A stretch of 16,237 nt of DNA from Bacteroidota bacterium (GTDB taxonomy: Bacteria > Bacteroidota > Ignavibacteria > SZUA-365), in NCBI GenBank assembly GCA_023432805.1, contig JAEYUG010000048.1:1-16237 (forward strand), read 5' to 3'. The position numbers and the translations under genes were made by a program. Below are positions 1 to 8,063 of the stretch, piece by piece (position 1 is the stretch's first letter; each line of letters starts with the position of its first letter). The notes below the pieces were generated by a model. That model was not told the origin of the DNA and made no database searches. It saw only the letters and a list, made by a program, of their open reading frames with translations.

Positions 1-156
1 CTGCTGAAGAGCATTGTTTCGAAGCTCGGCAACGAGAAATTTGTCGCCAATGCACCCGACGACGTCGTCGCCCGCGAACGCGAGAAGGAACACAACTTCC
101 GCACGACGCTCGGGAAGCTGCAGGCCAATCTCGCCGGACTCGCGGCGGACGCCTGA
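1..156 (+). CDS. valS: Valyl-tRNA synthetase, C-terminal end (partial)
   Basis: The frame is open from the first base and stops at TGA 154-156, giving the last 51 residues of a protein whose start lies outside the window. The residues include KLGNEKFVANAP and DDVVAREREKEH, which match the typical end of the C-terminal tRNA-binding coiled coil of valyl-tRNA synthetase (usually a KLxNExFVxxAPxxVVxxExxK pattern). The full enzyme charges tRNA-Val with valine in the cytoplasm; the catalytic Rossmann domain, editing domain and KMSKS loop are not in view. The next gene starts 17 bp downstream on the same strand, so the two may be co-transcribed. The family call rests only on this tail, but the motif is distinctive. 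Confidence 0.87.
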   Translation: MLKSIVSKLGNEKFVANAPDDVVAREREKEHNFRTTLGKLQANLAGLAADA

Positions 157-173
157 TTCCCCACACGACACAG

Positions 174-977
174 ATGACCGACATGCAACGACATCCCGCA
201 CGCCACTGCTGCAACGACACTGCTGCCAGGACTCGACGCATTGCGTCTGATGCGCGACGGTTCGCGTTCGTGCTGCTGTGCATGGTGGCTTCGACCGGGG
301 TCGTGCAGGCGCAGACCGAACCCGAGGCACCCCGCGCGCCGGAGAAGCTCATGAACGGCTGGCAGCTGTCGGGATGGGTCGGCGGGTCGTACAACGTGTT
401 CAGCGGCGGCTACTACGACGACGAGAGCAACATCAGCTTCATCGCCGACGAGAGTAGCACGAGCATGCCCTTCGGCGTGTCGCTCAACGTGCCGGTGTTC
501 GAGGATGCCTCGCTGTACCTGCGCGCGGGATGGCATCGGACCGAGACATCCTTTTTCACGGGACGCTTCGACAGCCTGCGCTCGCGCACGGGGCAGGGCG
601 AGATCGGCGACGAACTCACGGTGTACTACTCGATGCTGACCTTCGATGTGCTGATCCGGCTCATCGGCCGGCAGGATGGCGAGCGCGTGTACTTCGGGCC
701 GAGCTTCGGCATCGTCGACACGCGTCGGGCGCGCGTGGTCGAAACCGAGTATCCGACGGGTGCGAAGTACCTGTTCAGCGATCGCGACATCGAGAGCGCG
801 CATGGCGTGCGCCGCTCGTTCGTAATCGGCGCCGAGTACGCCTTCGTGCCGCACAAGTCGATCTACATCATCCCCGCGATCGAGATCGACTACGCGCTGC
901 AGAAACTTTCGACCGTGCAGCCTCTCAAACCAACGTTCTACAAGTTCCTCCTGTCGATCGCGATTCAACCCTTCTGA
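174..977 (+). CDS. Outer-membrane beta-barrel protein, porin-like, with signal peptide
   Basis: This 267-residue protein has a secretory signal: a hydrophobic stretch around residues 31-46 (FAFVLLCMVASTGVVQA) with likely cleavage before QTEPEAP. The mature part is built of alternating aromatic/polar strands such as WQLSGWVGGSYNVFSGGYY, FGVSLNVPVF and YLRAGWHRTETSFF. It ends in phenylalanine (LLSIAIQPF), the usual C-terminal residue of outer-membrane barrels recognised by the BAM complex. The likely fold is a small 8-10 strand barrel of the OmpA/OMP_b-brl type; ligand and role are unknown. The n-region before the hydrophobic core is about 30 residues, longer than usual, so the true start may be downstream, although ATG 174 and ATG 183 are the only ATGs before the core. 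No clear ribosome binding site is present. The gene sits 17 bp after valS, with the next gene 58 bp downstream on the same strand. Confidence 0.72.
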   Translation: MTDMQRHPARHCCNDTAARTRRIASDARRFAFVLLCMVASTGVVQAQTEPEAPRAPEKLMNGWQLSGWVGGSYNVFSGGYYDDESNISFIADESSTSMPFGVSLNVPVFEDASLYLRAGWHRTETSFFTGRFDSLRSRTGQGEIGDELTVYYSMLTFDVLIRLIGRQDGERVYFGPSFGIVDTRRARVVETEYPTGAKYLFSDRDIESAHGVRRSFVIGAEYAFVPHKSIYIIPAIEIDYALQKLSTVQPLKPTFYKFLLSIAIQPF

Positions 978-1035
978 TTCTTCCCACCCCGGCGCTGCGT
1001 CCGCACCCGCTCCACCGGCATCACACGCCACACAG

Positions 1036-3561
1036 ATGACACACCGCTTCTCCCTTCTCCTGCTCGCCGTCGTTGCGATTGCGGCCGGCCGCGCCTTCGA
1101 CGCGCACATCATGCACGGCCTGCGCGAAGACAAGGCCGAGCGCCACGCCCATGACAAGCCCGGCGAGGCCGACCGCTTCTTCTACGCACAGCGCACCTGG
1201 CCCGACGGCATCCCCGAACACTGGTACGAACAGGCACGCGCGCACGTGGCGCGCATGCAGGAGAGTCCGCGCAAGACCGCGTCGTGGTGGACCTGGCAGA
1301 GCGTGGGTCCCACCAATATCGCCGGCCGCATCCGCGCCATGGCCATGGATCCCTCCGACGCGAACGTGCTCTACGCCGGCGCGGCGGGCGGGGGCGTGTG
1401 GAAGACGACGGATGGGGCGAAGACCTGGCGTCCGCTCACCGACTTCGCGCCGAACCTGCGCATCGGAAGCCTCGCGGTGCATCCCACCGACAGCAGGGTC
1501 GTGCTTGCCGGCAACGGCGAGGGATTCGTGCTGTGGCAGGACGGACTCGCCTACGGTCGCGGCATTTTGCGCAGCACCGACGCGGGCGAGACATGGAACG
1601 TGATCGCCTCGACCGAGAACGCGAACTTCGAGTTCGTGTTCGGCATCGCCTACGATCCCTTCGATCCCCAGATCCTGCTCGCCTCGACCCGCACCGGCGT
1701 GCAGCGCTCGACCGACGGGGGGGAGACCTGGACCTTCCAGCGCTTCAGCGGCAAGCGCGGCATGATGTGCGAGTTCAGCCGCACGACCGAGGGACTCGTC
1801 TACGCCGCCATCGAGACACGCGGCGTGTACCGCTCAACGGACCACGGTGCGACCTGGAGCGGCATCCTCGCCTCGGGCATCCAGACCTCCGGATTCGAGC
1901 GCGTACAGATCGCTGCGGCGCCCTCGAACGGCGACATCGTCTACGCCGCGTACACCGCGCTCGATGAAACATGTGCCGGCGTGTTCAAGACCACCAACCG
2001 CGGCGATACGTGGATGAAGATCACCACGCCGACGAGCGAGATCGACGGGGCCGACTACATGCGCGAGCAGGGATCCTACAACTCCGTGCTCGCCGTCAAT
2101 CCGACCAACCCGAACCTCGTCTGGGCCGGCGGCATCGACATCTACCGCTCCACCGACGGTGGCACCACCTGGAAGCAGGTCACAAACTGGTTCAGCGTCT
2201 CCGGGTATCAGTACGTGCACGCCGATCAGCACGCGCTCCTGATCAATCCGAAAAACTCCTTCCAGATGTACGCGGGGTCCGACGGTGGTGTGTACAAGAC
2301 CACCAATGCGGGTGGGACCTTCACTGATGCGAATGCGGGGCTCATCACCACGCAGTTCCACAGCGGCACGCCGCATCCCACCACCGACGTCGTGCTCGGC
2401 GGCACCATCGACAACGGCAACCTCAAGATCAGCTCCGGCACCTCGTGGAGCGACGTGACCGGCGGCGACGGCGGGTGGACCGCGATCGACTACAAGAATC
2501 CCCGCACCATGTACGCGGAGATCTACTACCTCGACTTCTACAAGAGCACCAACTACGGTGCGGCGGGCTCCTGGCGCAGCAAGATGAGCGGCATCCCCAC
2601 CTCGGGAAGCGGCGGCACCTCCGACCGCGTCGGCTTCATGGCGCCCTTCGAGTTGGATCGCACGGATCCCACCCGCCTCTATGCGGGCACCTACCGGCTC
2701 TATCGCACGACCAACAGTGCGGAACTCTGGAGTCCCATCAGCACCGACCTCACCGGGGGAAGCGGCTATCTGACGGCCATCGGTCTGACCGCCGCCACGC
2801 AGAGCGTGATCTACACCGGCGCCTCGACCGGTGCGGTGTTCGTGAGCACCAATGCCGGCACGGTGTGGAAGCGCTCGAACACGGGACTCCCCGCGCGCTA
2901 CGTGACCGACATCGCCGTCGATCATGCCGATCCCGCCCGCGCGTGGGTGACTCTCAGCGGTTTCGGCACGGCACACGTGTACCGCACGACCGACTACGGC
3001 ACGTCGTGGTCGGACGCCTCCGGCACCGCGCCGATGTCACTGCCGGATGTACCTGCGAGCACGATCGTGGTGAATCCGCGGCGTCCCGCGCACATCATCG
3101 TCGGCACCGATGTCGGCGTGTTCGAGTCTGCGGACGAGGGAGCGACCTGGCAGATCCGCAACGAGTCGATGGGCAACGTGACCATCGCCGATCTGCAGTT
3201 CCGCGCGGACGGCGTGCTGTATGCGGCCACGCATGGTCGCGGGATGTTCCGTTCGAACATGTCGCTGACGGGCACGACGCCTCCCGGCACGCCCGCGGTG
3301 TTTCATGTCGGACAGCCCTATCCGAATCCCGTGTCAGGTGGAGCGGTCAGCGTGCCGTACAGCCTTGAAGCGCGCGCGAGCGTGCGCATCGAGGTGCGCG
3401 ATCTCAGCGGTCGCCTCGTGCATGCGGTGGACCTGCGTGATCGCGATGCGGGTGCGCAGGCGTACACCTTCGATGCGGCGGGTCTGCGTCCGGGCGTCTA
3501 CCTCATGAGCATCGATGCCGGTGCCGCCCGCCGCCGCACCCTGAAGTTCGCGGTGCTGTAG
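1036..3561 (+). CDS. Secreted Asp-box (BNR/sortilin-like) beta-propeller protein with T9SS C-terminal sorting domain
   Basis: The 841-residue product starts with a hydrophobic segment (RFSLLLLAVVAIAAG). After a short charged linker come about a dozen Asp-box repeats, for example STDGGETW, STDAGETW, STDHGATW, TTNRGDTW, STDGGTTW, TTDYGTSW and SADEGATW, spaced along nearly the whole protein. This is the BNR/sortilin VPS10-like propeller architecture, commonly annotated as a glycosyl hydrolase, although no catalytic residues can be identified here. The last ~85 residues form a type A T9SS sorting domain: GQPYPNPVSGG, then VRIEVRDLSGRLVHAV, then GLRPGVYLMSIDAG. The inferred route is Sec across the inner membrane, then T9SS export, with the tail removed at the surface. 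Binding target is unknown. The gene is followed at once by a hairpin cluster and converges on the dGTPase gene. Confidence 0.85.
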   Translation: MTHRFSLLLLAVVAIAAGRAFDAHIMHGLREDKAERHAHDKPGEADRFFYAQRTWPDGIPEHWYEQARAHVARMQESPRKTASWWTWQSVGPTNIAGRIRAMAMDPSDANVLYAGAAGGGVWKTTDGAKTWRPLTDFAPNLRIGSLAVHPTDSRVVLAGNGEGFVLWQDGLAYGRGILRSTDAGETWNVIASTENANFEFVFGIAYDPFDPQILLASTRTGVQRSTDGGETWTFQRFSGKRGMMCEFSRTTEGLVYAAIETRGVYRSTDHGATWSGILASGIQTSGFERVQIAAAPSNGDIVYAAYTALDETCAGVFKTTNRGDTWMKITTPTSEIDGADYMREQGSYNSVLAVNPTNPNLVWAGGIDIYRSTDGGTTWKQVTNWFSVSGYQYVHADQHALLINPKNSFQMYAGSDGGVYKTTNAGGTFTDANAGLITTQFHSGTPHPTTDVVLGGTIDNGNLKISSGTSWSDVTGGDGGWTAIDYKNPRTMYAEIYYLDFYKSTNYGAAGSWRSKMSGIPTSGSGGTSDRVGFMAPFELDRTDPTRLYAGTYRLYRTTNSAELWSPISTDLTGGSGYLTAIGLTAATQSVIYTGASTGAVFVSTNAGTVWKRSNTGLPARYVTDIAVDHADPARAWVTLSGFGTAHVYRTTDYGTSWSDASGTAPMSLPDVPASTIVVNPRRPAHIIVGTDVGVFESADEGATWQIRNESMGNVTIADLQFRADGVLYAATHGRGMFRSNMSLTGTTPPGTPAVFHVGQPYPNPVSGGAVSVPYSLEARASVRIEVRDLSGRLVHAVDLRDRDAGAQAYTFDAAGLRPGVYLMSIDAGAARRRTLKFAVL

Positions 3562-3573
3562 CGGGCAGTGAAC

Positions 3574-3655
3574 GGTCGGTGGACGTCTTCGTCCACCAGA
3601 AAGGTCGGTGGACGTCTTCGTCCACCAGAAAGGTCGGTGGACGTCTTCGTCCACC
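3574..3655. repeat. Three tandem 29-bp units, each holding a perfect 8-bp-stem hairpin
   Basis: Units begin at 3574, 3603 and 3632, a 29-bp period; the third lacks the last few bases. Each contains GGTGGACG-TCTT-CGTCCACC, an 8-bp perfect stem with a 4-base loop, at 3578-3597, 3607-3626 and 3636-3655. The array starts 13 bp after the stop of the plus-strand propeller gene and lies before the stop of the minus-strand dGTPase gene. It may therefore act as a two-way transcription terminator or mRNA-end stabiliser, although no U-tract follows the stems. A REP-like mobile repeat is the other option. Confidence 0.85.
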
Positions 3656-3657
3656 AC

Positions 3658-3687
3658 GGGAGGACGGACGCCCGGGTCCGTCATTGA
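3658..3687. repeat. Dispersed hairpin repeat, copy 1
   Basis: The stem is GACGGAC at 3663-3669 paired with GTCCGTC at 3676-3682. The 30-base block matches 28 of 30 bases with 13501-13530, about 9.8 kb away, and the differences lie only in the loop side. Two copies in intergenic sequence indicate a dispersed repeat rather than an ordinary single terminator. Confidence 0.8.
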
Positions 3688-3703
3688 CGAATGCTCATGG
3701 GGT

Positions 3704-3721
3704 GCGGACGAGGGCGTCCGC
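3704..3721. repeat. Related hairpin GCGGACG-AGGG-CGTCCGC
   Basis: A 7-bp perfect stem with AGGG loop lies 13 bp before the stop of the minus-strand dGTPase gene. The core GGACG-N4-CGTCC is the same as in the tandem array and in the copy at 13506-13525, whose CCCT loop is the reverse complement of AGGG. It is well placed to serve as the terminator of the dGTPase transcript. Confidence 0.7.
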
Positions 3722-3733
3722 GCTCCGGTGGGG

Positions 3734-5137
3734 TTACATGCGCTCGAGGAGGCTTCCGCTGCCGGGTTGGAAGAGGCGGTTGTAGACGCGCTCGGCGAAG
3801 TCGTCGGTCATGCCCGCGATGTGATCCGTCAGTGCGCGCAGACGCTCCTCTTCGCTCGAGGCCTCGCGGAGGTGATGCCGCACGCGACCGCCGAGCAGTT
3901 CGGGTGAGGACCAGTATGCGTCGAAGAGCCGGGTGATGATGAGCCCGCCGCGATACTCGAGGGATTGCACGGCGGGTCCGTTGATGACGACATCGTAGAT
4001 CGAACGCTTGAGCGCCTCGAGTACGAGGCGGGCGTCGTGGGGCAGGGTGGCGCGCCAGCGCAGCCGGGGATGCTCGAACGCGTCGTCCTCCTCCAGCGCG
4101 ACCGACACGATCAGGGCATTGATGAGCGCCGATGCTGCGCCCTTCTTCTCGTAGAGCTGTTCGCCGCGATCGCTGCTGCGTCCGCGGGCCATGGCGGTGA
4201 TGACATCCTCGTACCAGTCGTAGCGGGCGGGATCGTCGAAGACGCTGCGGTCGAGGTAGCGCAGCACGGTGCGATGGTCGGCCAGTCCGAGAAAAAACGC
4301 GTCTTCGACGTCATGGGTGCCGTAGGCGATGTCGTCGGCCAGCTCCACGATCGAGGCCTCGAGGGTCTTGTGCATGGTGCGGGCGTGCTTCCCCTCACGA
4401 CGTGCAATGGTGGTGAAGCGCGCGCGGTCCGCAGCCGGAAACGGCGCGAGCAGCCAGTCGACGATCGCGCGCTCCTCGTTGTGCACGCACTTGGGAGGCG
4501 CCCAGGGCTTGAAGGGCGGCGCGGCGCGGTCGGCGGGATACACATCCTGAGCGACGGTGTCTGCGTAGGTGGCGGGATACTTGAGCACCGCGAGCAGCGT
4601 GGCCCGCGTGAGATTGAGTCCGTTCCGGTCGGGATGCACCTCGAGGTTGGGATGCGTCAGCAGGCGCAGCGTCTGTCCGTTGCCCTCGAAGCCGTTCGTG
4701 CCGCCGGGCCAGCGGGTCCACACCGCATGATTGAGCGCCTCCTCGCCACGGTGTCCGAAGGGGGGATGCCCGAGGTCGTGTGCAAGGCAGGCGGCCTCGA
4801 TCAGAGAGGCGTCGACGGGTCCCGCCAACGCATGCGGGGAAGCGCCCGGAGCGCAGGGCCAGGGACTCGCGATCTGCTCGTTGATCGCGGCGGCAAGCGC
4901 GCGGCCGATGTTTCCGACCTCGAGCGAGTGCGTGAGGCGGGTGCGCAGAAAGCTGCTCTCGTTGAGGTTGAAGATCTGGGTCTTGGACTGCAGGCGCCGG
5001 AACGCGAAGCTGTGGATGATGCGGGCGCGGTCCACTTCGAAGGGATCGCGATGATCGCCCGACTTGGCGCTGCCGCTGCCGCGACGCTCGATGTCGTCGT
5101 CGGTGTAGAGGGGGGACACGCGGTAGATGGGATGCAT
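3734..5137 (-). CDS. dgt: Deoxyguanosinetriphosphate triphosphohydrolase-like HD-domain protein
   Basis: The 467-residue product carries the dGTPase HD signature: RRLQSKTQIF, then RTRLTHSLEV (first metal-binding His near residue 70), ACLAHDLGHPPFGHRGE (HD pair near 120-121) and ELADDIAYGTHDVEDA (Asp near 268-269). These residues bind the divalent metal in enzymes that cleave dNTPs, classically dGTP, to the deoxynucleoside and triphosphate; related enzymes control dNTP pools and can limit phage. The length agrees with the long bacterial branch. ATG at 5137 is chosen because the conserved N-terminus (MHPIYRVSPLYTDDDIERRGSG) begins there. The open frame continues upstream only as antisense to lptD, with no family similarity. 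The gene diverges from lptD across about 96 bp and has a possible leaderless promoter. Substrate preference cannot be read from sequence. Confidence 0.9.
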   Translation of the reverse strand: MHPIYRVSPLYTDDDIERRGSGSAKSGDHRDPFEVDRARIIHSFAFRRLQSKTQIFNLNESSFLRTRLTHSLEVGNIGRALAAAINEQIASPWPCAPGASPHALAGPVDASLIEAACLAHDLGHPPFGHRGEEALNHAVWTRWPGGTNGFEGNGQTLRLLTHPNLEVHPDRNGLNLTRATLLAVLKYPATYADTVAQDVYPADRAAPPFKPWAPPKCVHNEERAIVDWLLAPFPAADRARFTTIARREGKHARTMHKTLEASIVELADDIAYGTHDVEDAFFLGLADHRTVLRYLDRSVFDDPARYDWYEDVITAMARGRSSDRGEQLYEKKGAASALINALIVSVALEEDDAFEHPRLRWRATLPHDARLVLEALKRSIYDVVINGPAVQSLEYRGGLIITRLFDAYWSSPELLGGRVRHHLREASSEEERLRALTDHIAGMTDDFAERVYNRLFQPGSGSLLERM

Positions 5138-5140
5138 GGG

Positions 5141-5171
5141 CAAGTATACTGCGCGGGGGGGAGGATACAAA
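5141..5171 (-). promoter_or_regulatory. Candidate Bacteroidota-type promoter for the dGTPase gene
   Basis: On the minus strand TTTG (5168-5171) is followed by 19 bases and then TATACTTG (5141-5148). This matches the Bacteroidota sigma-ABfr pattern TTTG-N19-TAnnTTTG with one mismatch. Only three bases separate the -7 box from the ATG at 5137, so the transcript would be leaderless or nearly so. This agrees with the absence of a Shine-Dalgarno site. Confidence 0.45.
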
Positions 5172-5184
5172 GTTCTGCACTTCG

Positions 5185-5192
5185 TACCTTTG
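5185..5192 (+). promoter_or_regulatory. Candidate -7 element TACCTTTG for lptD
   Basis: TACCTTTG fits TAnnTTTG exactly and lies about 42 bp before the GTG at 5234, giving a plausible short leader. No TTTG or TTG is seen at the matching -33 distance, so this is a weak call. Confidence 0.3.
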
Positions 5193-5233
5193 TTGTTGGT
5201 CTTTTCGAACGTGCATTTTCCATAACCCCGCTC

Positions 5234-7954
5234 GTGCCTGCCTCCATCGCCGTCAGAATTCGTGCACGCCGCTTCCTCGCGGTGTGTGCGGCGCTGCTGT
5301 GTCTGGCCGGGTCCAGAGCTGCGGCGCAGGCGGTCGATTCCACCCTGCAAACCGCAGACAGCCTCCGCACGGTCGCATCCCCCATGACCGCGGACGACTC
5401 GTTGCGCATGGACGATTCGGTGCGCACGACGACGGACACGACGCTGCGCTTCGACACGAAGAACTCCGCCGACACGATCGTGTCGTATGCGGCGAAGGAT
5501 TCGGTGGTGTACCGGTTGTCGGAGAAGAAGATGCGGATGTCCGGTGATGCGCAGATCACCTACGGCGCGACGGCGGTGAAGAGCGCGCGCATCACGATCG
5601 ACTGGGACGCCTCGACGATTCACGCGCAGGGGATCGCCGACAGCAGCGGACGGCTCGCGGGCACGCCGGAATTCAAGGAGGGCGGCTCGACGTACAAGGG
5701 GCGGGAGATGACGTACAATTTCCGGTCGAAGCGCGGGGTGATCACCGAGGGCCAGACGGCGATCGACGACGGATTCTATCTGGGCGAGCGCATCAAGCGG
5801 ATGGGGGAGGACTGCTACTTCATCCAGGACGGGCGCTACACGACCTGCGACAACGCCGAGCACAAGCACTACCATTTCGGGAGTCCGCGCATGAAGCTGA
5901 TTCCCAACGACGTGATCGTCGCCGAGCCGATCGTGTTCTACGTCGAAGACATCCCGCTGTTCGCGCTGCCGTTCGCGGTGATTCCCAGCAAGAGCGGGGG
6001 ACGCACGTCGGGCATCATCATCCCGACCTTCGGCAGCGACTACGCACGCGGGCGGTACTTCAAGGGCGGCGGCTATTATCTGGCGGCGAGCGACTACTGG
6101 GATGCGCGGCTGACGGGGGACTGGTGGTCCAAGGGCGGCTATCAGGTCAACGGATTCGTGCAGTACGCGCTGCGCTACAACTTCTCGGGATCGGTGAGTG
6201 CGTCCTACGGCCGCACGCAGTATCTGATCGGGAATCCCTTCGTGCCCGACGATCAGCCGCGCACCGAGTACAAGCTCGCGCTGACGCACAACCAGACGCT
6301 GGATCCCCTCTCGCGCATCACCGTCGACTTCTCGTTTCTCTCCAACTCGTATTATGACGCCTACAGCAACAATTTCGACGAGCTGCTCAGGCAGAATTCC
6401 CGTTCGACCGCAAACTACAGCACGTCGTGGGAGGGCACGGGACGCAGTCTGAACATCAACGTGTCGCGCGATCAGGATCTGCGCAACGGCACGGCGACGA
6501 ACACGCTGCCCGACATCTCGTTCTCGCAGGCGCAGTTCTTTCCGTTCCGCGGTGCGGCTTCGGCCGGCAACGAGGCGTGGTACGAAATGATCGGGTTCAC
6601 CTATGGTGCGCGCGGACGGCATGACCTCAACACGACGAAGCTTCCCGTGTATCGTCCCGGCGTGGACACGACGGACCGGATCGCACTGTTCAGCCGGCGG
6701 GGCATCCAGCACAACGTGTCGCTGAACTACACGCCGAAGCTCGGGTATGTGACGATTCAGCCGACGTTCAGCTACACCGAGCGGTGGTACGATCATCTGA
6801 CCGAGCGGTTCTGGCAGGAGAGCGACAGCACGGTGCGCGCGCGGGATGTGAGCGCGTTCAGTGCGCTGCGCACGTTCAGCATGGGCGTGTCGATGAACAC
6901 GAAGCTGTACGGCATGCTGGCGCCGAATGTGTTCGGCATCCAGGGCATCCGGCACACGCTGCAGCCGTCGCTGTCGTATTCGTACAATCCCGATTTCTCG
7001 AAGGAGGCGTGGGGATATCATCGGAGCTTCCGGATGAAGGGCGACAGCCTCGTGCGTTACGATCCCTACAGCGGCTATACCGAGCGGGTTGACGAGGTGA
7101 TGCCCGGTGAAGTCTACGGCGGCATTTCGCGCGGCGAATCGCAGACGCTCGGCATGAATCTGTCGAACATCGTCGAGATGAAACTGAATCCCGCCGAGGG
7201 CGACACGACGCTGACGCCGCGCAAGTTCCAGCTCTTCAACCTGAACGCCTCGACATCGTACAACTTCGTGCGCGACAGTCTGCGGCTCTCGCCGTTCTCG
7301 CTGTCGCTGCGCACGGCGATCGGGTCCGTGCTCGACGTGTACGGCGGTGCGACGTTCACGCCCTACGTGTGGCAGCCTGCGGTGTACGGCTACGACTCCA
7401 CCGGTACGCTCGTGCAGCGGCGCCGGGGTTACGAGATCGACCGGTACGTGTGGCAGGACGGGTTCGCGCTCGGGCGGCTCACGAGCTTCGACATCCACTT
7501 CTCGACCAACCTGTCGAGCGAGATGTTCGAGGCTACGCGCGACACGTCGATGCGGGCGGGGGAGATGGGAGCGGAGGAGATGGCTGCCGAGCAGATGGGG
7601 CAGGCACGTGCGTACGATTTCCGGATGAAGTGGAATCTCTCGCTGGGGTATGATTACACGATGAGCCAGCTGGATCCCGAGAACAAGAGCCGTTCATCGA
7701 GCATGCGTGCGAGTCTGACCTTTCAGCCGACGCCGGGCTGGAACATCAGCGCGTCCACCTACTACGATTTCGTGACGCGGCAGGTGGGTGCGCCGCAGAT
7801 CGCCGTCACGCGCGACCTGCACTGCTGGGAGATGCTGTTCACATGGGTGCCGACCGGTTTCAACCGCAACTTTTCGCTTGTGATCCGCCTGCGCGCCCCG
7901 CAGCTGCAGGACATCAAACTCGAGCGCAAGGGCAGCGACCGCGGGGTGTATTAG
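5234..7954 (+). CDS. lptD: LPS-assembly outer-membrane protein LptD-like (OstA-domain plus barrel)
   Basis: From GTG 5234 the product is 906 residues. A signal peptide (RRFLAVCAALLCLAGSRAAAQA, residues 12-33) precedes a Ser/Thr/Asp-rich linker (about 34-80) and an OstA/LptA-like periplasmic domain (about 80-220; VVYRLSEKKMRMSGDAQITY, then YKGREMTYNFRSKRGVITEG). The domain includes the cysteine pair of DCYFIQDGRYTTCDN (near 194 and 205). The rest is a long aromatic-rich outer-membrane barrel (PSKSGGRTSGIIIPTFGSDY and many later strands). LptD inserts lipopolysaccharide into the outer leaflet of the outer membrane as the end of the Lpt bridge. The GTG start is inferred because it sits just before the signal peptide; the frame is open much further upstream, but only as antisense to dgt, and no Shine-Dalgarno site helps. 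Length and order match Bacteroidota LptD. No lptE or lptABC neighbour is present. Confidence 0.85.
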   Translation: MPASIAVRIRARRFLAVCAALLCLAGSRAAAQAVDSTLQTADSLRTVASPMTADDSLRMDDSVRTTTDTTLRFDTKNSADTIVSYAAKDSVVYRLSEKKMRMSGDAQITYGATAVKSARITIDWDASTIHAQGIADSSGRLAGTPEFKEGGSTYKGREMTYNFRSKRGVITEGQTAIDDGFYLGERIKRMGEDCYFIQDGRYTTCDNAEHKHYHFGSPRMKLIPNDVIVAEPIVFYVEDIPLFALPFAVIPSKSGGRTSGIIIPTFGSDYARGRYFKGGGYYLAASDYWDARLTGDWWSKGGYQVNGFVQYALRYNFSGSVSASYGRTQYLIGNPFVPDDQPRTEYKLALTHNQTLDPLSRITVDFSFLSNSYYDAYSNNFDELLRQNSRSTANYSTSWEGTGRSLNINVSRDQDLRNGTATNTLPDISFSQAQFFPFRGAASAGNEAWYEMIGFTYGARGRHDLNTTKLPVYRPGVDTTDRIALFSRRGIQHNVSLNYTPKLGYVTIQPTFSYTERWYDHLTERFWQESDSTVRARDVSAFSALRTFSMGVSMNTKLYGMLAPNVFGIQGIRHTLQPSLSYSYNPDFSKEAWGYHRSFRMKGDSLVRYDPYSGYTERVDEVMPGEVYGGISRGESQTLGMNLSNIVEMKLNPAEGDTTLTPRKFQLFNLNASTSYNFVRDSLRLSPFSLSLRTAIGSVLDVYGGATFTPYVWQPAVYGYDSTGTLVQRRRGYEIDRYVWQDGFALGRLTSFDIHFSTNLSSEMFEATRDTSMRAGEMGAEEMAAEQMGQARAYDFRMKWNLSLGYDYTMSQLDPENKSRSSSMRASLTFQPTPGWNISASTYYDFVTRQVGAPQIAVTRDLHCWEMLFTWVPTGFNRNFSLVIRLRAPQLQDIKLERKGSDRGVY

Positions 7955-7961
7955 GTCTGGA

Positions 7962-7984
7962 GAAATTCGGCAATTCCGAAATTC
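7962..7984. terminator. Weak bidirectional terminator hairpin between convergent genes
   Basis: TTCGG pairs with CCGAA across CAATT, extended outward through one A-A mismatch by GAA/TTC. It begins 8 bp after the lptD stop, in the gap between lptD (+) and the YCF48-like gene (-). No clean U-tract follows, so function is uncertain. The rest of the gap (7985-8063) holds only a direct repeat TGTGTCATG at 8012 and 8023. Confidence 0.4.
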
Positions 7985-8063
7985 TTGCGCGACCCTATGC
8001 GGCGGTCGACTTGTGTCATGCGTGTGTCATGTTGAAGCGCAGCTGATTCATAGCATAAAACGA

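Noticed and set aside
1834..2976. 380-residue minus-strand frame inside the propeller gene
   Set aside because: Antisense shadow of repeated Asp-box coding; composition is Gly/Arg/Val/His and has no recognisable fold.
3574..3655. CRISPR array
   Set aside because: The 29-bp units are directly adjacent with no spacers, and no cas genes are present; this is a tandem hairpin repeat.
3965..5233. Plus-strand open frame upstream of lptD (apparent 1329-residue protein)
   Set aside because: It is antisense to the dGTPase gene, with no family pattern; the signal peptide of LptD marks the real start near 5234.
5138..7498. Minus-strand open frame continuing upstream of dgt for about 2.3 kb across lptD (apparent 1254-residue protein)
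   Set aside because: The extra part is Arg/Val/His/Pro-rich with no domain and lies antisense to clear lptD coding. High third-position G+C removes stops on the opposite strand. The dGTPase family starts at 5137.
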